Numbered from the stretch's first letter, positions 24,557 through 34,110 are shown. The stretch is DNA of 46,919 bases from Bacteroidaceae bacterium (GCA_017962495.1 JAGCVH010000022.1:1-46919); one strand, 5' to 3'. The notes: generated by a model from the sequence alone, not told the origin. Program-made: numbers and translations.

Positions 24557-25705
24557 TTACTTGATATACTTCACTTTACCCTCATCGCGAGGCTTTGCAT
24601 CGGGCTGCTCGTCAGGATATCCGATAGCGAGGATATAGTTGAGTCGGTAGCCCTCAGGAATATCAAGACTATCGATGAAGAACTTTGCCTTCTCATTCGA
24701 AACGAGGAAGCGAACGGGACCTCCAAGGCAGCAAGTGCCAAGACCGATAGCTTGTGCAGCAAGCATCATGTTTTCGCCAAGCAATCCGGCATCCAAGTCA
24801 CCACTTCCGTTCGTAGGTGTGCAGACGCAGATAATGTTGGGCGCATTGCGGAACATATTCTTAAAGTCGGGGTCACGCCTAACCTGCTCGGCATTCTCTT
24901 TCTTATACACCTCATTGATGTCGGATATGAGCTTCTGGTCCTCCACTACTCGAACAATCCAAGGCTGGCGATTCACACCACTCGGAGCATTGATGCCTGC
25001 ACGAACGACAATGGCAAGTTTCTCATGCTCAACAGGTTTGTCGAGGTATTTACGAACGGAACGGCGAGCCATGATATTGCTCAGGACGGGATTAAGTTCA
25101 AGGCAGATGTCCGTCTCTATGTCGTCTATCTTGTCGGTAGGCTCATATCTCTTGAGCACCCTACCATCGCGCGACACAAGGAACTTGGTGAAGTTCCACT
25201 TGATGTCCGCTTTCTTGGCGTAGTCGGCGTCTTGTCTTGAGAGCATCTCGTTCATCATCTTACCGCGATTGTCATTCAGGTCGAAACCGCTAAAAGCCTT
25301 TTTCGATTTCAAATAGGTGTATAGCGGATGGGCATTCGCACCATTGACCTCTATCTTATCGAATTGCGGGAAATGGATGTCGAAATTAGCCGTGCAGAAC
25401 TCATGAATCTCTTTGATTGAACCTGGTGCCTGCTGACCGAACTGGTTGCAAGGGAAGTCGAGAATCTCGAAACCTTCGGCTTTGTATTTCTCATACATGG
25501 CCTCCAACTCCTTGTACTGAGGCGTAAAGCCACAACGCGTTGCTGTGTTGACGATCAGCATTACTTTGCCTTTGTAATCAGCAAGGGAGACCTCCTTGCC
25601 GACATCGTCCTTAACCTTGAAGTCATAAATGCTCTGGGCTGATGCCATAAGCACACACACGCTTGCAAACAAGCAAGTGAACACGATTCTTTTTAATTCT
25701 TTCAT
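24557..25705 (-). CDS. glutathione-peroxidase/nitroreductase fusion protein
   Basis: A 382-residue protein with two complete enzyme domains in one frame. After a signal peptide (to about SAQ, residue 24), residues 25-203 are a glutathione-peroxidase-fold thiol peroxidase: peroxidatic Cys58 in NTATRCGFTPQY, FPCNQFGQQ with the catalytic Gln, and KWNFTKFLV with Trp170-Asn171. Residues ~207-382 are a nitroreductase: MARRSVRKYLDKPV, INAPSGVNRQPW (FMN site), GLGTCCLGG and ILAIGYP. The first would reduce peroxides using thioredoxin, and the second is an FMN-dependent NAD(P)H oxidoreductase. The domains are joined by ~4 residues. The signal peptide suggests an extracytoplasmic location, which is odd for an FMN nitroreductase. 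Confidence 0.88.
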   Translation of the reverse strand: MKELKRIVFTCLFASVCVLMASAQSIYDFKVKDDVGKEVSLADYKGKVMLIVNTATRCGFTPQYKELEAMYEKYKAEGFEILDFPCNQFGQQAPGSIKEIHEFCTANFDIHFPQFDKIEVNGANAHPLYTYLKSKKAFSGFDLNDNRGKMMNEMLSRQDADYAKKADIKWNFTKFLVSRDGRVLKRYEPTDKIDDIETDICLELNPVLSNIMARRSVRKYLDKPVEHEKLAIVVRAGINAPSGVNRQPWIVRVVEDQKLISDINEVYKKENAEQVRRDPDFKNMFRNAPNIICVCTPTNGSGDLDAGLLGENMMLAAQAIGLGTCCLGGPVRFLVSNEKAKFFIDSLDIPEGYRLNYILAIGYPDEQPDAKPRDEGKVKYIK

Positions 25706-25726
25706 AATACTTTATTTTATATAATG

Positions 25727-25758
25727 GGTTAACAGGTTAATAGGTTAACGGGTTAATC
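25727..25758 (+). repeat. octamer tandem repeat GGTTAANN, 4 units
   Basis: Four contiguous 8-bp units (GGTTAACA, GGTTAATA, GGTTAACG, GGTTAATC) lie between the start of the fusion gene and the stop of GH43. Same octamer family as 7166-7189. Confidence 0.75.
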
Positions 25759-25795
25759 TTCTTCTCCCTAAAGGGGCAAGAAGAGGGGGCTTTTC

Positions 25796-27364
25796 TCATT
25801 TTCTAATTCTCCCCGGTCCGTCAAACCGATACACGAAATCATCAAAGTAGGCATAACCGCTTGGCAACGATTGTGTGTAGGTGAACAGACCTATGCGATA
25901 ACCTTTCCAATCAGAGTCTTCTTCTGCAAACTCCTCACCTATAGGCGTGAAGGACTTGCCGTCGAAGCTATAGCTAAAGTGGTGCGTGTTCTTCACATCG
26001 TCAATCGAGAGTCGCAGGAAAACTATACTTTTGCCTTTGGAAGGAATCTCGCCTACCAGCTTTGCCTCACCATCGCGTTCGACATAAAGACATCTCGAAC
26101 CATCGTTCTTAATTTCCACTCCTGCCGCATAACGGACTCTTCCCAAGCAAGCCATTCCTGCCCTTTGTCCGACATTCATTTCGTCGTAATCCAGCATTAC
26201 CGTTGCCTCGCCTGTGTATCCCATCGTCTTTTGTGTCAAGCAGTTGCGTGCCGAACGGACATTGCTTGCCTTTAAGGCACGAAGCGCTAACCAACCCTTC
26301 CGTTGGCTAAGCGACCAACAACTATCGACTGGATTATGATTCCACGCCCACTGAGGGCTCAACCTCTTTCCCTTGAATTTGTCTGAGGCTTGAGGCGCAA
26401 ATATCTTCGAACGCTTACCTGTGTTCGGCTTCTTCCACACCTTAACGGGTTCGCCAACGCCATTGCCGTCAAAATCTTTTCCGATTAGAGGGAACCCATC
26501 GGCTTGCCACACAACAGGTTGCATGTGTACTACCCTGCCCTGCGGCGAATGACTTTGGAAGTGATAGAACCACCATTCTCCATCGGGCGTATCCACTAAT
26601 GCGCCTTGATGCGGACCATTTACCTTTGTGCTTCCCATCTCGAGGCATCGTCGTCCTTCGTACGGTCCGTAGATGTTCTTGCTTCGTAACACCATCTGCC
26701 AACCCGTGGAGACACCGCCTTCAGGAATACTTAGATAATAGTATCCGTCGCGTTTCAGGAACTTTGTTCCTTCGGCAACTGGTCCTTCATAAATCTTTTG
26801 CCCGTCGTCCAACAATTGCTTTCCGTCGGGAGACATCCGATGCAGGATGATTGGACCTGCACCCAGAACGCTGTGACCCAAATAGGCATTCCCATCGTCA
26901 TCCCAAAGGGGGCATGGGTCTTCCCAATTACGAATGTCTTTCACATGATATAGTGGTTCCCAAGGTCCCTCGGGACGAGTGGCTGTGGACATATAAAGTC
27001 CTGTGTTTGGCATACATACAAACATCCAGAACTTGCCGTCGTGATAGCGCAAGGTCGGAGCCCAAGTGCCGTCTCCATACCCATTCATCGTGTCGAACCT
27101 CTCCAAATCAATGCGATTGAATATTTGTCCGATGATGCGCCAATTTACCATATCATCGCTTTCCAATATGGGCATACCCATAAAGTGGAACTCCGAACAT
27201 GTCATGTAGTACTTCTTTCCAACCCTTATCACATCGGGGTCGCTGTAGTCTGCTAATAGTAAAGGATTGGCGTAAGTCCCATCGCCTAAGTCGCCCCAAC
27301 GCGTATCCGTCTGACTCCAGGCATTTGTGCAAACGAGCAACAGCAAAAGGAAGAACTTTCTCAT
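25796..27364 (-). CDS. GH43 beta-xylosidase/alpha-L-arabinofuranosidase with C-terminal beta-sandwich
   Basis: A 522-residue secreted protein (signal peptide to about AWSQ, residue 18). The five-bladed propeller (~30-310) carries the acidic triad: Asp42 in ADYSDPDVIR, Asp149 in NWEDPCPLWDDDG and Glu198 in VAEGTKFLKRDGYYYL. Residues ~330-520 form the concanavalin-like C-terminal domain typical of subfamily-12-type xylosidases (FKGKRLSPQWAWNHNP...). It would remove xylose or arabinose from xylo-oligosaccharides. Divergent from nth, with its own -7 box at 27396-27403. Confidence 0.9.
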   Translation of the reverse strand: MRKFFLLLLLVCTNAWSQTDTRWGDLGDGTYANPLLLADYSDPDVIRVGKKYYMTCSEFHFMGMPILESDDMVNWRIIGQIFNRIDLERFDTMNGYGDGTWAPTLRYHDGKFWMFVCMPNTGLYMSTATRPEGPWEPLYHVKDIRNWEDPCPLWDDDGNAYLGHSVLGAGPIILHRMSPDGKQLLDDGQKIYEGPVAEGTKFLKRDGYYYLSIPEGGVSTGWQMVLRSKNIYGPYEGRRCLEMGSTKVNGPHQGALVDTPDGEWWFYHFQSHSPQGRVVHMQPVVWQADGFPLIGKDFDGNGVGEPVKVWKKPNTGKRSKIFAPQASDKFKGKRLSPQWAWNHNPVDSCWSLSQRKGWLALRALKASNVRSARNCLTQKTMGYTGEATVMLDYDEMNVGQRAGMACLGRVRYAAGVEIKNDGSRCLYVERDGEAKLVGEIPSKGKSIVFLRLSIDDVKNTHHFSYSFDGKSFTPIGEEFAEEDSDWKGYRIGLFTYTQSLPSGYAYFDDFVYRFDGPGRIRK

Positions 27365-27395
27365 AGTTAAGTTGTTACGGCGTTAATTACGGCTA

Positions 27396-27403
27396 CAAAT
27401 ATA
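27396..27403 (-). promoter_or_regulatory. -7 box for the GH43 gene at 25796-27364
   Basis: The minus strand reads TATATTTG, matching TAnnTTTG, 32 nt before the start codon at 27364. It lies in the 167-bp divergent region shared with nth. Confidence 0.6.
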
Positions 27404-27463
27404 CAAATTATTATTTATATATGCCTGAAAATGACATATTTTAGTAAAACGAACAAAAGATTA

Positions 27464-27495
27464 TTTGGCAATGCCTTTTCATTTTAATATCTTTG
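27464..27495 (+). promoter_or_regulatory. promoter of nth
   Basis: TTTG at 27464-27467, a 20-nt spacer and TATCTTTG at 27488-27495. The start codon at 27532 is 36 nt downstream. This rules out the in-frame TTG at 27493. Confidence 0.8.
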
Positions 27496-27531
27496 TATGG
27501 TTTTTCAACATACAAAAGCATTACGATTGAC

Positions 27532-28164
27532 ATGAAACGAAAAGAACTGTACCAGAAAGTGATTGCTTACTTCGAGGAAGCCATGCCTGTGGCCGAGACG
27601 GAATTGCATTACGATAATGCCTTTCAACTATTGGTTGCTGTCGTGCTGAGTGCTCAGTGCACGGATAAGAGAGTTAATATGGTGACGCCTCATTTATTTG
27701 AGGATTATCCGACGCCCGAGACTATGGCATTAGCCACGCCTGAAGTCATCTACGAATACATCCGCAGTGTCTCATATCCGAACAATAAGGCGAAGCATCT
27801 TGTATCTCTATCCAAAACATTACTATCTGATTATCAAGGCGAAATACCCGATAACTTAGAGGAATTGATAAAGTTGCCTGGAGTAGGCCGAAAAACGGCA
27901 AATGTCATTCAGGCAGTATATTTCAACAAGGCCGCAATGGCGGTTGACACTCATGTATTCAGGGTGTCGCATAGGATAGGTCTCGTCTCTTCCAAATGCA
28001 CAACTCCGTACGCCGTCGAGCGAGAATTGGTGAAGAATATTCCGGAAAAGATTATACCCAAAGCCCACCATTGGCTCATCCTTCACGGACGCTATGTATG
28101 CCAAGCACGCAAACCAAAGTGTGAATCGTGCGGATTATTGGGCATTTGCCAGAGAAAAATTTGA
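27532..28164 (+). CDS. nth: endonuclease III, DNA glycosylase/AP lyase
   Basis: A 210-residue base-excision-repair enzyme that removes oxidised pyrimidines. The helix-hairpin-helix LPGVGRKTA is at 115-123 with catalytic Lys121, and Asp139 is in VDTHVFRV. The C-terminal [4Fe-4S] site is complete: Cys-x6-Cys-x2-Cys-x5-Cys in CQARKPKCESCGLLGICQ. Length matches E. coli Nth (211). Transcribed from the promoter at 27464-27495. Confidence 0.97.
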   Translation: MKRKELYQKVIAYFEEAMPVAETELHYDNAFQLLVAVVLSAQCTDKRVNMVTPHLFEDYPTPETMALATPEVIYEYIRSVSYPNNKAKHLVSLSKTLLSDYQGEIPDNLEELIKLPGVGRKTANVIQAVYFNKAAMAVDTHVFRVSHRIGLVSSKCTTPYAVERELVKNIPEKIIPKAHHWLILHGRYVCQARKPKCESCGLLGICQRKI

Positions 28165-28259
28165 GTGTTTCCATTAAACATTAGACCCTTTTCCTTTCTC
28201 TGCAATATTTGTCGCAAAGATGCTCCCTCTCGGCATTGCAAAGAAAAATGTATTTTCCC

Positions 28260-28290
28260 TTTGCATTACTCTCGTTTTTTCGTATCTTTG
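28260..28290 (+). promoter_or_regulatory. promoter of pgk
   Basis: TTTG at 28260-28263, a 19-nt spacer and TATCTTTG at 28283-28290. The pgk ATG at 28332 is 41 nt downstream, excluding longer in-frame starts. Confidence 0.82.
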
Positions 28291-28331
28291 TACGCGTAAA
28301 TTGTCAAACCATTAATAACAAGGTATTATTT

Positions 28332-29600
28332 ATGACTATTAAAGATTTCAATTTTGCTGGTAAAAAGGCAATCGTGCGCGTTGACTTCAACGTGCCCCTG
28401 GACGGTAACGGTAACATCACTGACGACACTCGCATCCGCGGTGCTCTGCCTACCCTGAAGCACATCCTCGAGCAAGGTGGTGCACTCATCATCATGTCGC
28501 ACATGGGAAAACCGAAGGGTAAGGTTAACCCCAAGATGTCTCTGGGTCAGATCAAGGATGCCGTAGCAAAGGCTCTGGGTGCAGAAGTGAAGTTTGCTCC
28601 CGACTGCGCTAACGCTAAAGCAGAGGCCGATGCCCTGAAGATGGGCGAAGTACTGCTCCTGGAAAACCTTCGTTTCTATCCCGAAGAAGAAGGCAAGCCC
28701 GTTGGTATCGAGAAGGATGCTCCCGAGTACGAAGATGCAAAGAAGGCCATGAAGGCAAGCCAGAAGGAGTTTGCCAAGACGCTGGCTTCTTATGCCGATT
28801 GCTATGTTATGGATGCATTTGGTACGGCTCACCGCAAGCATGCTTCCACCGCTGTCATCGCCGACTATTTCGATGCCGACAACAAGATGCTCGGTTTCCT
28901 GATGGAAAAGGAAGTACAGGCTGTGGACAATGTTTTGAACAACATCAAGCGCCCATTCGTTGCCATCATGGGTGGTTCTAAGGTTAGCACCAAGATTGGT
29001 ATCATCGAGAACCTGTTGGGCAAGGTTGACAAACTCATCCTTTGTGGCGGTATGACCTATACCTTTATGAAGGCTCACGGAGGCGAGATTGGCAACTCTA
29101 TCGTAGAACTCGACAAGCTCGACGTGGCCCTTGGCGTGGAAGAGCTCGCAAAGAAGAACGGCGTGGAACTCGTTCTCGCTGAAGACAGCGTATGCTGCAC
29201 GGGTTACGACTTCGGAACCTTCTCCGTTAAGCCTGGAGCAGAGATTAAGATTTTCCCATCCAATGCCATTGAGGAAGGTTGGGATGGACTCGACGTTGGT
29301 CCTAAGAGCCAAGCCAAGTTCGCGAAGGCAATCGAAGGTGCAAAGACTATCTTGTGGAACGGTCCTGCAGGTTGCTTCGAGTGCGACGACTTCGATAAGG
29401 GTAGCCGTGCCGTAGGCGAAGCTGTGGCAAAGGCAACTGCCGAAGGCGCCTTCTCACTCATAGGTGGTGGCGACTCTGTTGCTTGTGTCCACAAGTTCGG
29501 TTTGGAGGACAAGGTAAGCTACATCAGTACTGGTGGTGGTGCTCTGCTTGAGGCCATCGAGGGTAAGGTACTTCCTGGAGTAGCTGCCATTAAGGGTTAA
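28332..29600 (+). CDS. pgk: phosphoglycerate kinase
   Basis: A 422-residue cytoplasmic glycolytic enzyme transferring phosphate from 1,3-bisphosphoglycerate to ADP. Signatures: [20 protein letters not shown] near the N-terminus, SHMGKPKGK (the usual SHxGRP with a Lys), [21 protein letters not shown] and the C-terminal [10 protein letters not shown]. Length is normal for Bacteroidota. The lipoprotein gene starts 4 nt after its stop. Confidence 0.98.
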   Translation: MTIKDFNFAGKKAIVRVDFNVPLDGNGNITDDTRIRGALPTLKHILEQGGALIIMSHMGKPKGKVNPKMSLGQIKDAVAKALGAEVKFAPDCANAKAEADALKMGEVLLLENLRFYPEEEGKPVGIEKDAPEYEDAKKAMKASQKEFAKTLASYADCYVMDAFGTAHRKHASTAVIADYFDADNKMLGFLMEKEVQAVDNVLNNIKRPFVAIMGGSKVSTKIGIIENLLGKVDKLILCGGMTYTFMKAHGGEIGNSIVELDKLDVALGVEELAKKNGVELVLAEDSVCCTGYDFGTFSVKPGAEIKIFPSNAIEEGWDGLDVGPKSQAKFAKAIEGAKTILWNGPAGCFECDDFDKGSRAVGEAVAKATAEGAFSLIGGGDSVACVHKFGLEDKVSYISTGGGALLEAIEGKVLPGVAAIKG

Positions 29601-29604
29601 TCTC

Positions 29605-30570
29605 TTGAAAGTATTAAGTTATACCATCTTCACTATCCTGCTCCTTTTGGCTTCGTGTCAGAAGGAGCAGGTATTGCTTTCACCTGAGGACGTCGCCTCA
29701 CGTGATTCCTTGGCATTGCACGTCGGTGTTGTGCCAGTCAGTGCATGCTTGCCCATATACTTTGCAATGGAGACAGGCATGTTCCAAGACGAAGGTGTGG
29801 ATGTAAGGCTACATGAATTCCTTTCTCAGATGGATTGCGACACAGCGTTGCAGAACAATTGTGTACACGTTGCTTTTACTGATCTTCCACGCCTGCTTGA
29901 AATGCAAGGTGAGGCGGCACCTTATCGTTCCATTGCAAGCATAAATGCGCCCATGAGCCTGATAATGGCAAAGAAGTTACGCATCCGCAACTTAAAGCAC
30001 CTCGATGAACGCATGATTGCTCTCGACCGCCTGAGTGCTTCCGACTATTGGAGTGATGAGATTATGCGCGAGGCAGGCTTGTCTTCGACAGCCATATATA
30101 GACCTCAAATCAATAATGTGCAGTTGCGAACCCGTATGCTAACGGAACAGATGACCGACGGAGCTATACTCCCAGAGCCGTATGCAACGGAAGCAGAGAT
30201 GCTCGGACATAAGCGTCTGTTCACAAGCGACACCACAACCATCCTCTTTTGCTTAGCTTCAACGCAGAATGTACTTACCGACACGATGCGGAACGCCCAA
30301 GTGCAGAAGTTCATGAAAACATATAACAAGGCCGTAAGTCAATTGAACAACGGCACTAACCCCCAGGTTCTACGCGACCTCATTACTAAGCAATACGGTA
30401 TTTCTCCGCAGATTGCCGACTCCCTGCAATTAACAACCATTTATCCTTTATCCCTTACTCGTGAAACCGATGCCGATAAAGCGATGACTTGGATGCGGAA
30501 GCGCGAACGCAGAATAACATCGAAAGCACGAACCCAACTCCTATGGAGCGAAAAGCTTTTCAGCAATTAA
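29605..30570 (+). CDS. ABC-type substrate-binding lipoprotein (NMT1/ThiY-like)
   Basis: A 321-residue protein beginning at a TTG codon; no ATG precedes the signal peptide KVLSYTIFTILLLLASC, whose lipobox ends at Cys18 or 19. The mature part has the NMT1 fold: LHVGVVPVSACLPIYFAMETGMFQDEGVDVRLHEF, then CVHVAFTDLPRLL and DGAILPEPYATEAEML. Relatives bind thiamine precursors, sulfonates or similar small molecules for an ABC importer. No permease or ATPase is adjacent, so the ligand is unknown. Only 4 nt after pgk, so probably on the same mRNA. Confidence 0.8.
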   Translation: MKVLSYTIFTILLLLASCQKEQVLLSPEDVASRDSLALHVGVVPVSACLPIYFAMETGMFQDEGVDVRLHEFLSQMDCDTALQNNCVHVAFTDLPRLLEMQGEAAPYRSIASINAPMSLIMAKKLRIRNLKHLDERMIALDRLSASDYWSDEIMREAGLSSTAIYRPQINNVQLRTRMLTEQMTDGAILPEPYATEAEMLGHKRLFTSDTTTILFCLASTQNVLTDTMRNAQVQKFMKTYNKAVSQLNNGTNPQVLRDLITKQYGISPQIADSLQLTTIYPLSLTRETDADKAMTWMRKRERRITSKARTQLLWSEKLFSN

Positions 30571-32603
30571 CGGCAAGCATAGAAGAGGATTTGATAAAAG
30601 GAAGGCTTAGGAACGCACAAACCACACTATCAAATCTTCTTGACGTCCTGAAAGCACCTGTTCTCGGTAGAGAACTGACAAACCTTCAGGCCGACTACGA
30701 ACGCTTGCTTTCGTATATGATAGAATCGGCCGACGACCCACAGCGTCCGAAGATTCATGCCCGTTTGCTGCAAAAGACCTTCCGAGTTCTGCAGAACCTG
30801 CGACGCATATTCCATATCGACAACGATGAGGACATCTACACCCTCACTGCCCGTTCGCTATCAAGTACGTGGAAGGAGCAATACGACAGCTTGGTTGCTA
30901 ATCCAGCATTGGACGCAGACGTTCAGGACCAGCGCTTTACTGTCATCTGGGTTTCACCTCAGCTCAACATCAATGAAGAACGCTTGCTACGCCTGAGTCT
31001 CCTTGGTTCCGATACGATTTCGCGTCGATACATGCTCAGCGCCATTATATTATCCCTGTTCCATTACTTCGATGTTGCCAAAGTGCGACTATTGTTCGAA
31101 TACTCCGACTCCTCGGATGATGACGAACGAGCCTATGCCATCGTCGGTTTGATAATTGTTTGCCTGCTCTATCCCCAAATCTTTAAGATCTATCCTGCTA
31201 TAAACGAGCAATTATCACAATTGCTCACCAACAAACGCATCATCGATGAGGTTACCCGCACTCAGCACCTCTTTAGCTTGTATCAAGAGTCTGAACAGTT
31301 GCGGAAAAAGATGGAGAACGAAATATTCCCTGCTCTCATCAAGGCCGCACAAGAGCGCAAGCGACTTGGTTTCGATACGGATGAGATAAACATCGACGAC
31401 CCGGATATCGGCTTAAACTTGAGCAAGGAAACGCGAAAAAGTATTTCGGAAAGTGCTCAACAAATGTTCAACATGTTTAAGGAAGGCGCCGACGTCAATC
31501 TACACACTTTCAGTGCACTCAAGCGATTCCCGTTCTTCCGTCATGTAGGGCATTGGCTGGCACCTTTCGACCCGCAAAGGAAAGAGGTTGCACAAGCGCC
31601 TAAGTTCATCCATAGGCTTCAACTCTGTGACAACGACCTATATTCGATTGCCCTCCTTCTATTAACCGTACCCGAAGAGCAACGCAAACAGATGACGGAG
31701 GCCTTAACCCAGATTCCTGAGGAAGAAGAGAAGCAACGCATCAACAGTTACTCGAATGTGGTGCAATGCCTCTATCGCTTGCTTCACAGGTCTCCTTGGC
31801 AAGCCTTGTGGTCGGAAATTTTCACGTCGCAGTACTTTATTGACAATCCCATCTTAGGACCGTTGCTTAACCATCAAACGCGTTTCCTCCATCCTATCGC
31901 CCAGACTCTATTGCGACACAATCATTTTGCTCAGGCAGAGAAACATATGCAAAAGATTGTCAAGCAAGAGGGCTCCAACGCTGCAATACTTTATCAGTTG
32001 GCTTTCAGTCAAATGCATCAAGGCAACTTCTCGGCGGCTTTACGCAATTTGCAGCAGGCTCACTTGCTGGAACCCGAGCAGAAGCAGATAACACTAAACT
32101 TGCAACATTGCTATGCAAGGCTTGGACGATATGAGGAACAACTCGAATGCCTGCAGGAGTTAGAAGAGAAGAATCCGGATGACGTACATATCCAAACGGA
32201 GACAGGCCTTTGTCTGATACAACTCGAACGATGGGAAGAAGCACAAAAGCGCTTCTATCGTCTGGAATATCGCGGTCACAGAGTCCTGCCTTCACAAAGG
32301 GCCGTTGCTTGGTGCGCCCTTCGCATGGGCGATTATGTCGTAGCAAAGAGGTATTACGAACGCATACTCACAAATCCGCAAGCCAAATGGGAAGACTATC
32401 TCAATATGGGTCATGTGCATTGGTTGTCAGGTGAAACGGCAAAAGCACTTCCGCTCTATCACGAATATGTCCGCCGTTACGCTATAAGCAACCCAAAGAG
32501 TAACGACCTGATGATTCCGTTCGACCAAGACTTCGAAGTGCTGCAACAACTTGGGAAATCGGCAACAGACATTGCAATCATGCGAGACCTCATCATCGCA
32601 TAA
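30543..32603 (+). CDS. large TPR-repeat protein
   Basis: A 686-residue protein without a signal peptide. The N-terminal ~350 residues are helical and not recognised. The C-terminal ~330 residues hold tetratricopeptide-like pairs, such as AEKHMQKIVKQEGSNAAILYQLAFSQMHQGNFSAALRNLQQA and AWCALRMGDYVVAKRYYERIL. It probably acts as a scaffold for protein-protein contacts. The ATG at 30543 overlaps the lipoprotein gene by 28 nt, suggesting translational coupling. Function unknown. Confidence 0.78.
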   Translation: MERKAFQQLTASIEEDLIKGRLRNAQTTLSNLLDVLKAPVLGRELTNLQADYERLLSYMIESADDPQRPKIHARLLQKTFRVLQNLRRIFHIDNDEDIYTLTARSLSSTWKEQYDSLVANPALDADVQDQRFTVIWVSPQLNINEERLLRLSLLGSDTISRRYMLSAIILSLFHYFDVAKVRLLFEYSDSSDDDERAYAIVGLIIVCLLYPQIFKIYPAINEQLSQLLTNKRIIDEVTRTQHLFSLYQESEQLRKKMENEIFPALIKAAQERKRLGFDTDEINIDDPDIGLNLSKETRKSISESAQQMFNMFKEGADVNLHTFSALKRFPFFRHVGHWLAPFDPQRKEVAQAPKFIHRLQLCDNDLYSIALLLLTVPEEQRKQMTEALTQIPEEEEKQRINSYSNVVQCLYRLLHRSPWQALWSEIFTSQYFIDNPILGPLLNHQTRFLHPIAQTLLRHNHFAQAEKHMQKIVKQEGSNAAILYQLAFSQMHQGNFSAALRNLQQAHLLEPEQKQITLNLQHCYARLGRYEEQLECLQELEEKNPDDVHIQTETGLCLIQLERWEEAQKRFYRLEYRGHRVLPSQRAVAWCALRMGDYVVAKRYYERILTNPQAKWEDYLNMGHVHWLSGETAKALPLYHEYVRRYAISNPKSNDLMIPFDQDFEVLQQLGKSATDIAIMRDLIIA

Positions 32604-32647
32604 AGGTTTCATCGTTTGCGAATACAATTTCATTGCAACACAAGCCT

Positions 32648-33262
32648 ATGAGCAACATCAATCCAGAACTACAAGCCTACATCGAAGCCGAGATTCTGCC
32701 TCGTTACGACGCATTCGACAAAGCCCATCAACAAGGGCATGTGCAGATGGTAATACGCCAAAGCCTGGAATTGGCCGAGCGATTGGAGGCTGACGAAAAT
32801 ATGGCTTATACCATTGCGGCTTATCACGATACAGGTCTCTCGGAAGGACGTGAACTCCATCATAAGGTTTCGGCAAGAATCATTCGGAATGACAAATGCC
32901 TAAGACGATGGTTCACAGAGGATCAAATCGAGGTGATGGCAGATGCCGCAGAGGACCATCGTGCTTCAAACGAGAAGCCTCCACGCACCATATATGGACG
33001 TATCGTGGCAGAAGCCGACAGATTCATCGACCCGGAAGATATTATCCGACGCACCATACAATTTGGACGCGACCACTATCCCACTCTTTCGCGTGAGGAA
33101 CACTATAATCGCATGGTTCAGCACTTGCACGAGAAATATGGCAGGAACGGATATCTGCGTCTTTGGTTTCCTAATTCTCCGAACACCCAAAGGCTGGAAC
33201 AACTGCGATGCATCATAGACGAAGAATCACAACTGCGCAAGTGGTTCGACATCTGCTTCTAA
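32648..33262 (+). CDS. HD-domain hydrolase
   Basis: A 204-residue cytoplasmic protein. HD metal-binding residues are visible: His31 (QQGHVQMVIR), His60-Asp61 (IAAYHDTGLSEGRELHH), and Glu-Asp-His at AEDHRAS followed by EADRFIDPED. It belongs to the YedJ/small-HD phosphohydrolase group; the substrate may be a nucleotide. The ATG at 32648 is chosen over an upstream TTG. Last gene of the nth-pgk run. Confidence 0.83.
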   Translation: MSNINPELQAYIEAEILPRYDAFDKAHQQGHVQMVIRQSLELAERLEADENMAYTIAAYHDTGLSEGRELHHKVSARIIRNDKCLRRWFTEDQIEVMADAAEDHRASNEKPPRTIYGRIVAEADRFIDPEDIIRRTIQFGRDHYPTLSREEHYNRMVQHLHEKYGRNGYLRLWFPNSPNTQRLEQLRCIIDEESQLRKWFDICF

Positions 33263-33277
33263 ACGATACGAAAAACG

Positions 33278-33365
33278 AACATAGGTACGATGCATCTCGA
33301 ACATAGGTTCGATGCGTCTCGAATATAGGTTCGACTACAATAAGGCATAGGCTCGAGTTCAATTG
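33278..33365 (+). repeat. 22-bp-period palindrome array, four units
   Basis: Units at 33278-33299, 33300-33321, 33322-33343 and 33344-33365, the first three close to AACATAGGTTCGATGCNTCTCG. The dyad TCGAAC-ATAG-GTTCGA is perfect in unit two. It lies in the convergent gap between the HD gene and PAP2 gene and is the shortest of the four arrays. No T-run terminator was seen in this gap. Confidence 0.88.
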
Positions 33366-33398
33366 GGTCTATGTCTTGTTATTATGGAAAGGAAGCAA

Positions 33399-34094
33399 CT
33401 ACCAAGCCGCCAAAGGAATGGCTAACACCACGATAGTTGCATAAGTGAGCATGAGCATAAAGGTTATCAACTGCATATCGCTGTGCAGGAAACCCGAAGT
33501 GGTGTATGCTGTGGAGAAATAAACGCGGTCGTTGTTCAGGTTGCTATTGATGAAATTATAGAACCAATAGGTCAAACACCCCACGAGCAAGCCAAGAACA
33601 GCACCACAAAGGATGTCGCCAGGATAGTGAACACCCAGATAGATGCGTGAGTATGAGGATATTGCTGCCCAGACAAATAGCCAAAACGTCAGAAGACGAC
33701 TGCGCATAATGAGGGACAATAGGGCGAAGAGTGCGAAAGTATTAGCAGCATGACTGCTGACGAAACCATATCGTCCTCCTGTGTATGAGAATACGGTATC
33801 GACTGATTCTGCAAGCCCTGCGTCGTGAGTCGGACGCCAACGCATAACGAGCGGTTTGATGACACTACTTGAAAGCTGATCGGCAAGTGCGACAGCAATC
33901 GCCATAGAGAAGATGATCAATAGGGCTTGACGCCAACCCGTATTTTTCAGAATCACATACACAAGGATAAGAAGCAAGGGAATCCAAGTTACAGTCTTGG
34001 TAACGAGCCACATCACAGCGTCCCAATAGGCAGAATCACTGCCATTGAGCATAAGAAACAGCTTGCTGTCGATCTCGTTTAAATGTTCTAACAT
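33399..34094 (-). CDS. PAP2-family membrane phosphatase
   Basis: A 231-residue integral membrane protein with about six hydrophobic helices. The PAP2 motifs are in order: KPLVMRWRP (C1), GFVSSHAANT (C2, SSH in place of PSGH) and SRIYLGVHYPGD (C3), which carry the catalytic His pair. Members dephosphorylate undecaprenyl pyrophosphate, lipid A 1-phosphate or related lipids. Downstream of the bat genes, 84 nt after BatE. Confidence 0.9.
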   Translation of the reverse strand: MLEHLNEIDSKLFLMLNGSDSAYWDAVMWLVTKTVTWIPLLLILVYVILKNTGWRQALLIIFSMAIAVALADQLSSSVIKPLVMRWRPTHDAGLAESVDTVFSYTGGRYGFVSSHAANTFALFALLSLIMRSRLLTFWLFVWAAISSYSRIYLGVHYPGDILCGAVLGLLVGCLTYWFYNFINSNLNNDRVYFSTAYTTSGFLHSDMQLITFMLMLTYATIVVLAIPLAAW

Positions 34095-34110
34095 CTTCTT
34101 TTATTCCCCT

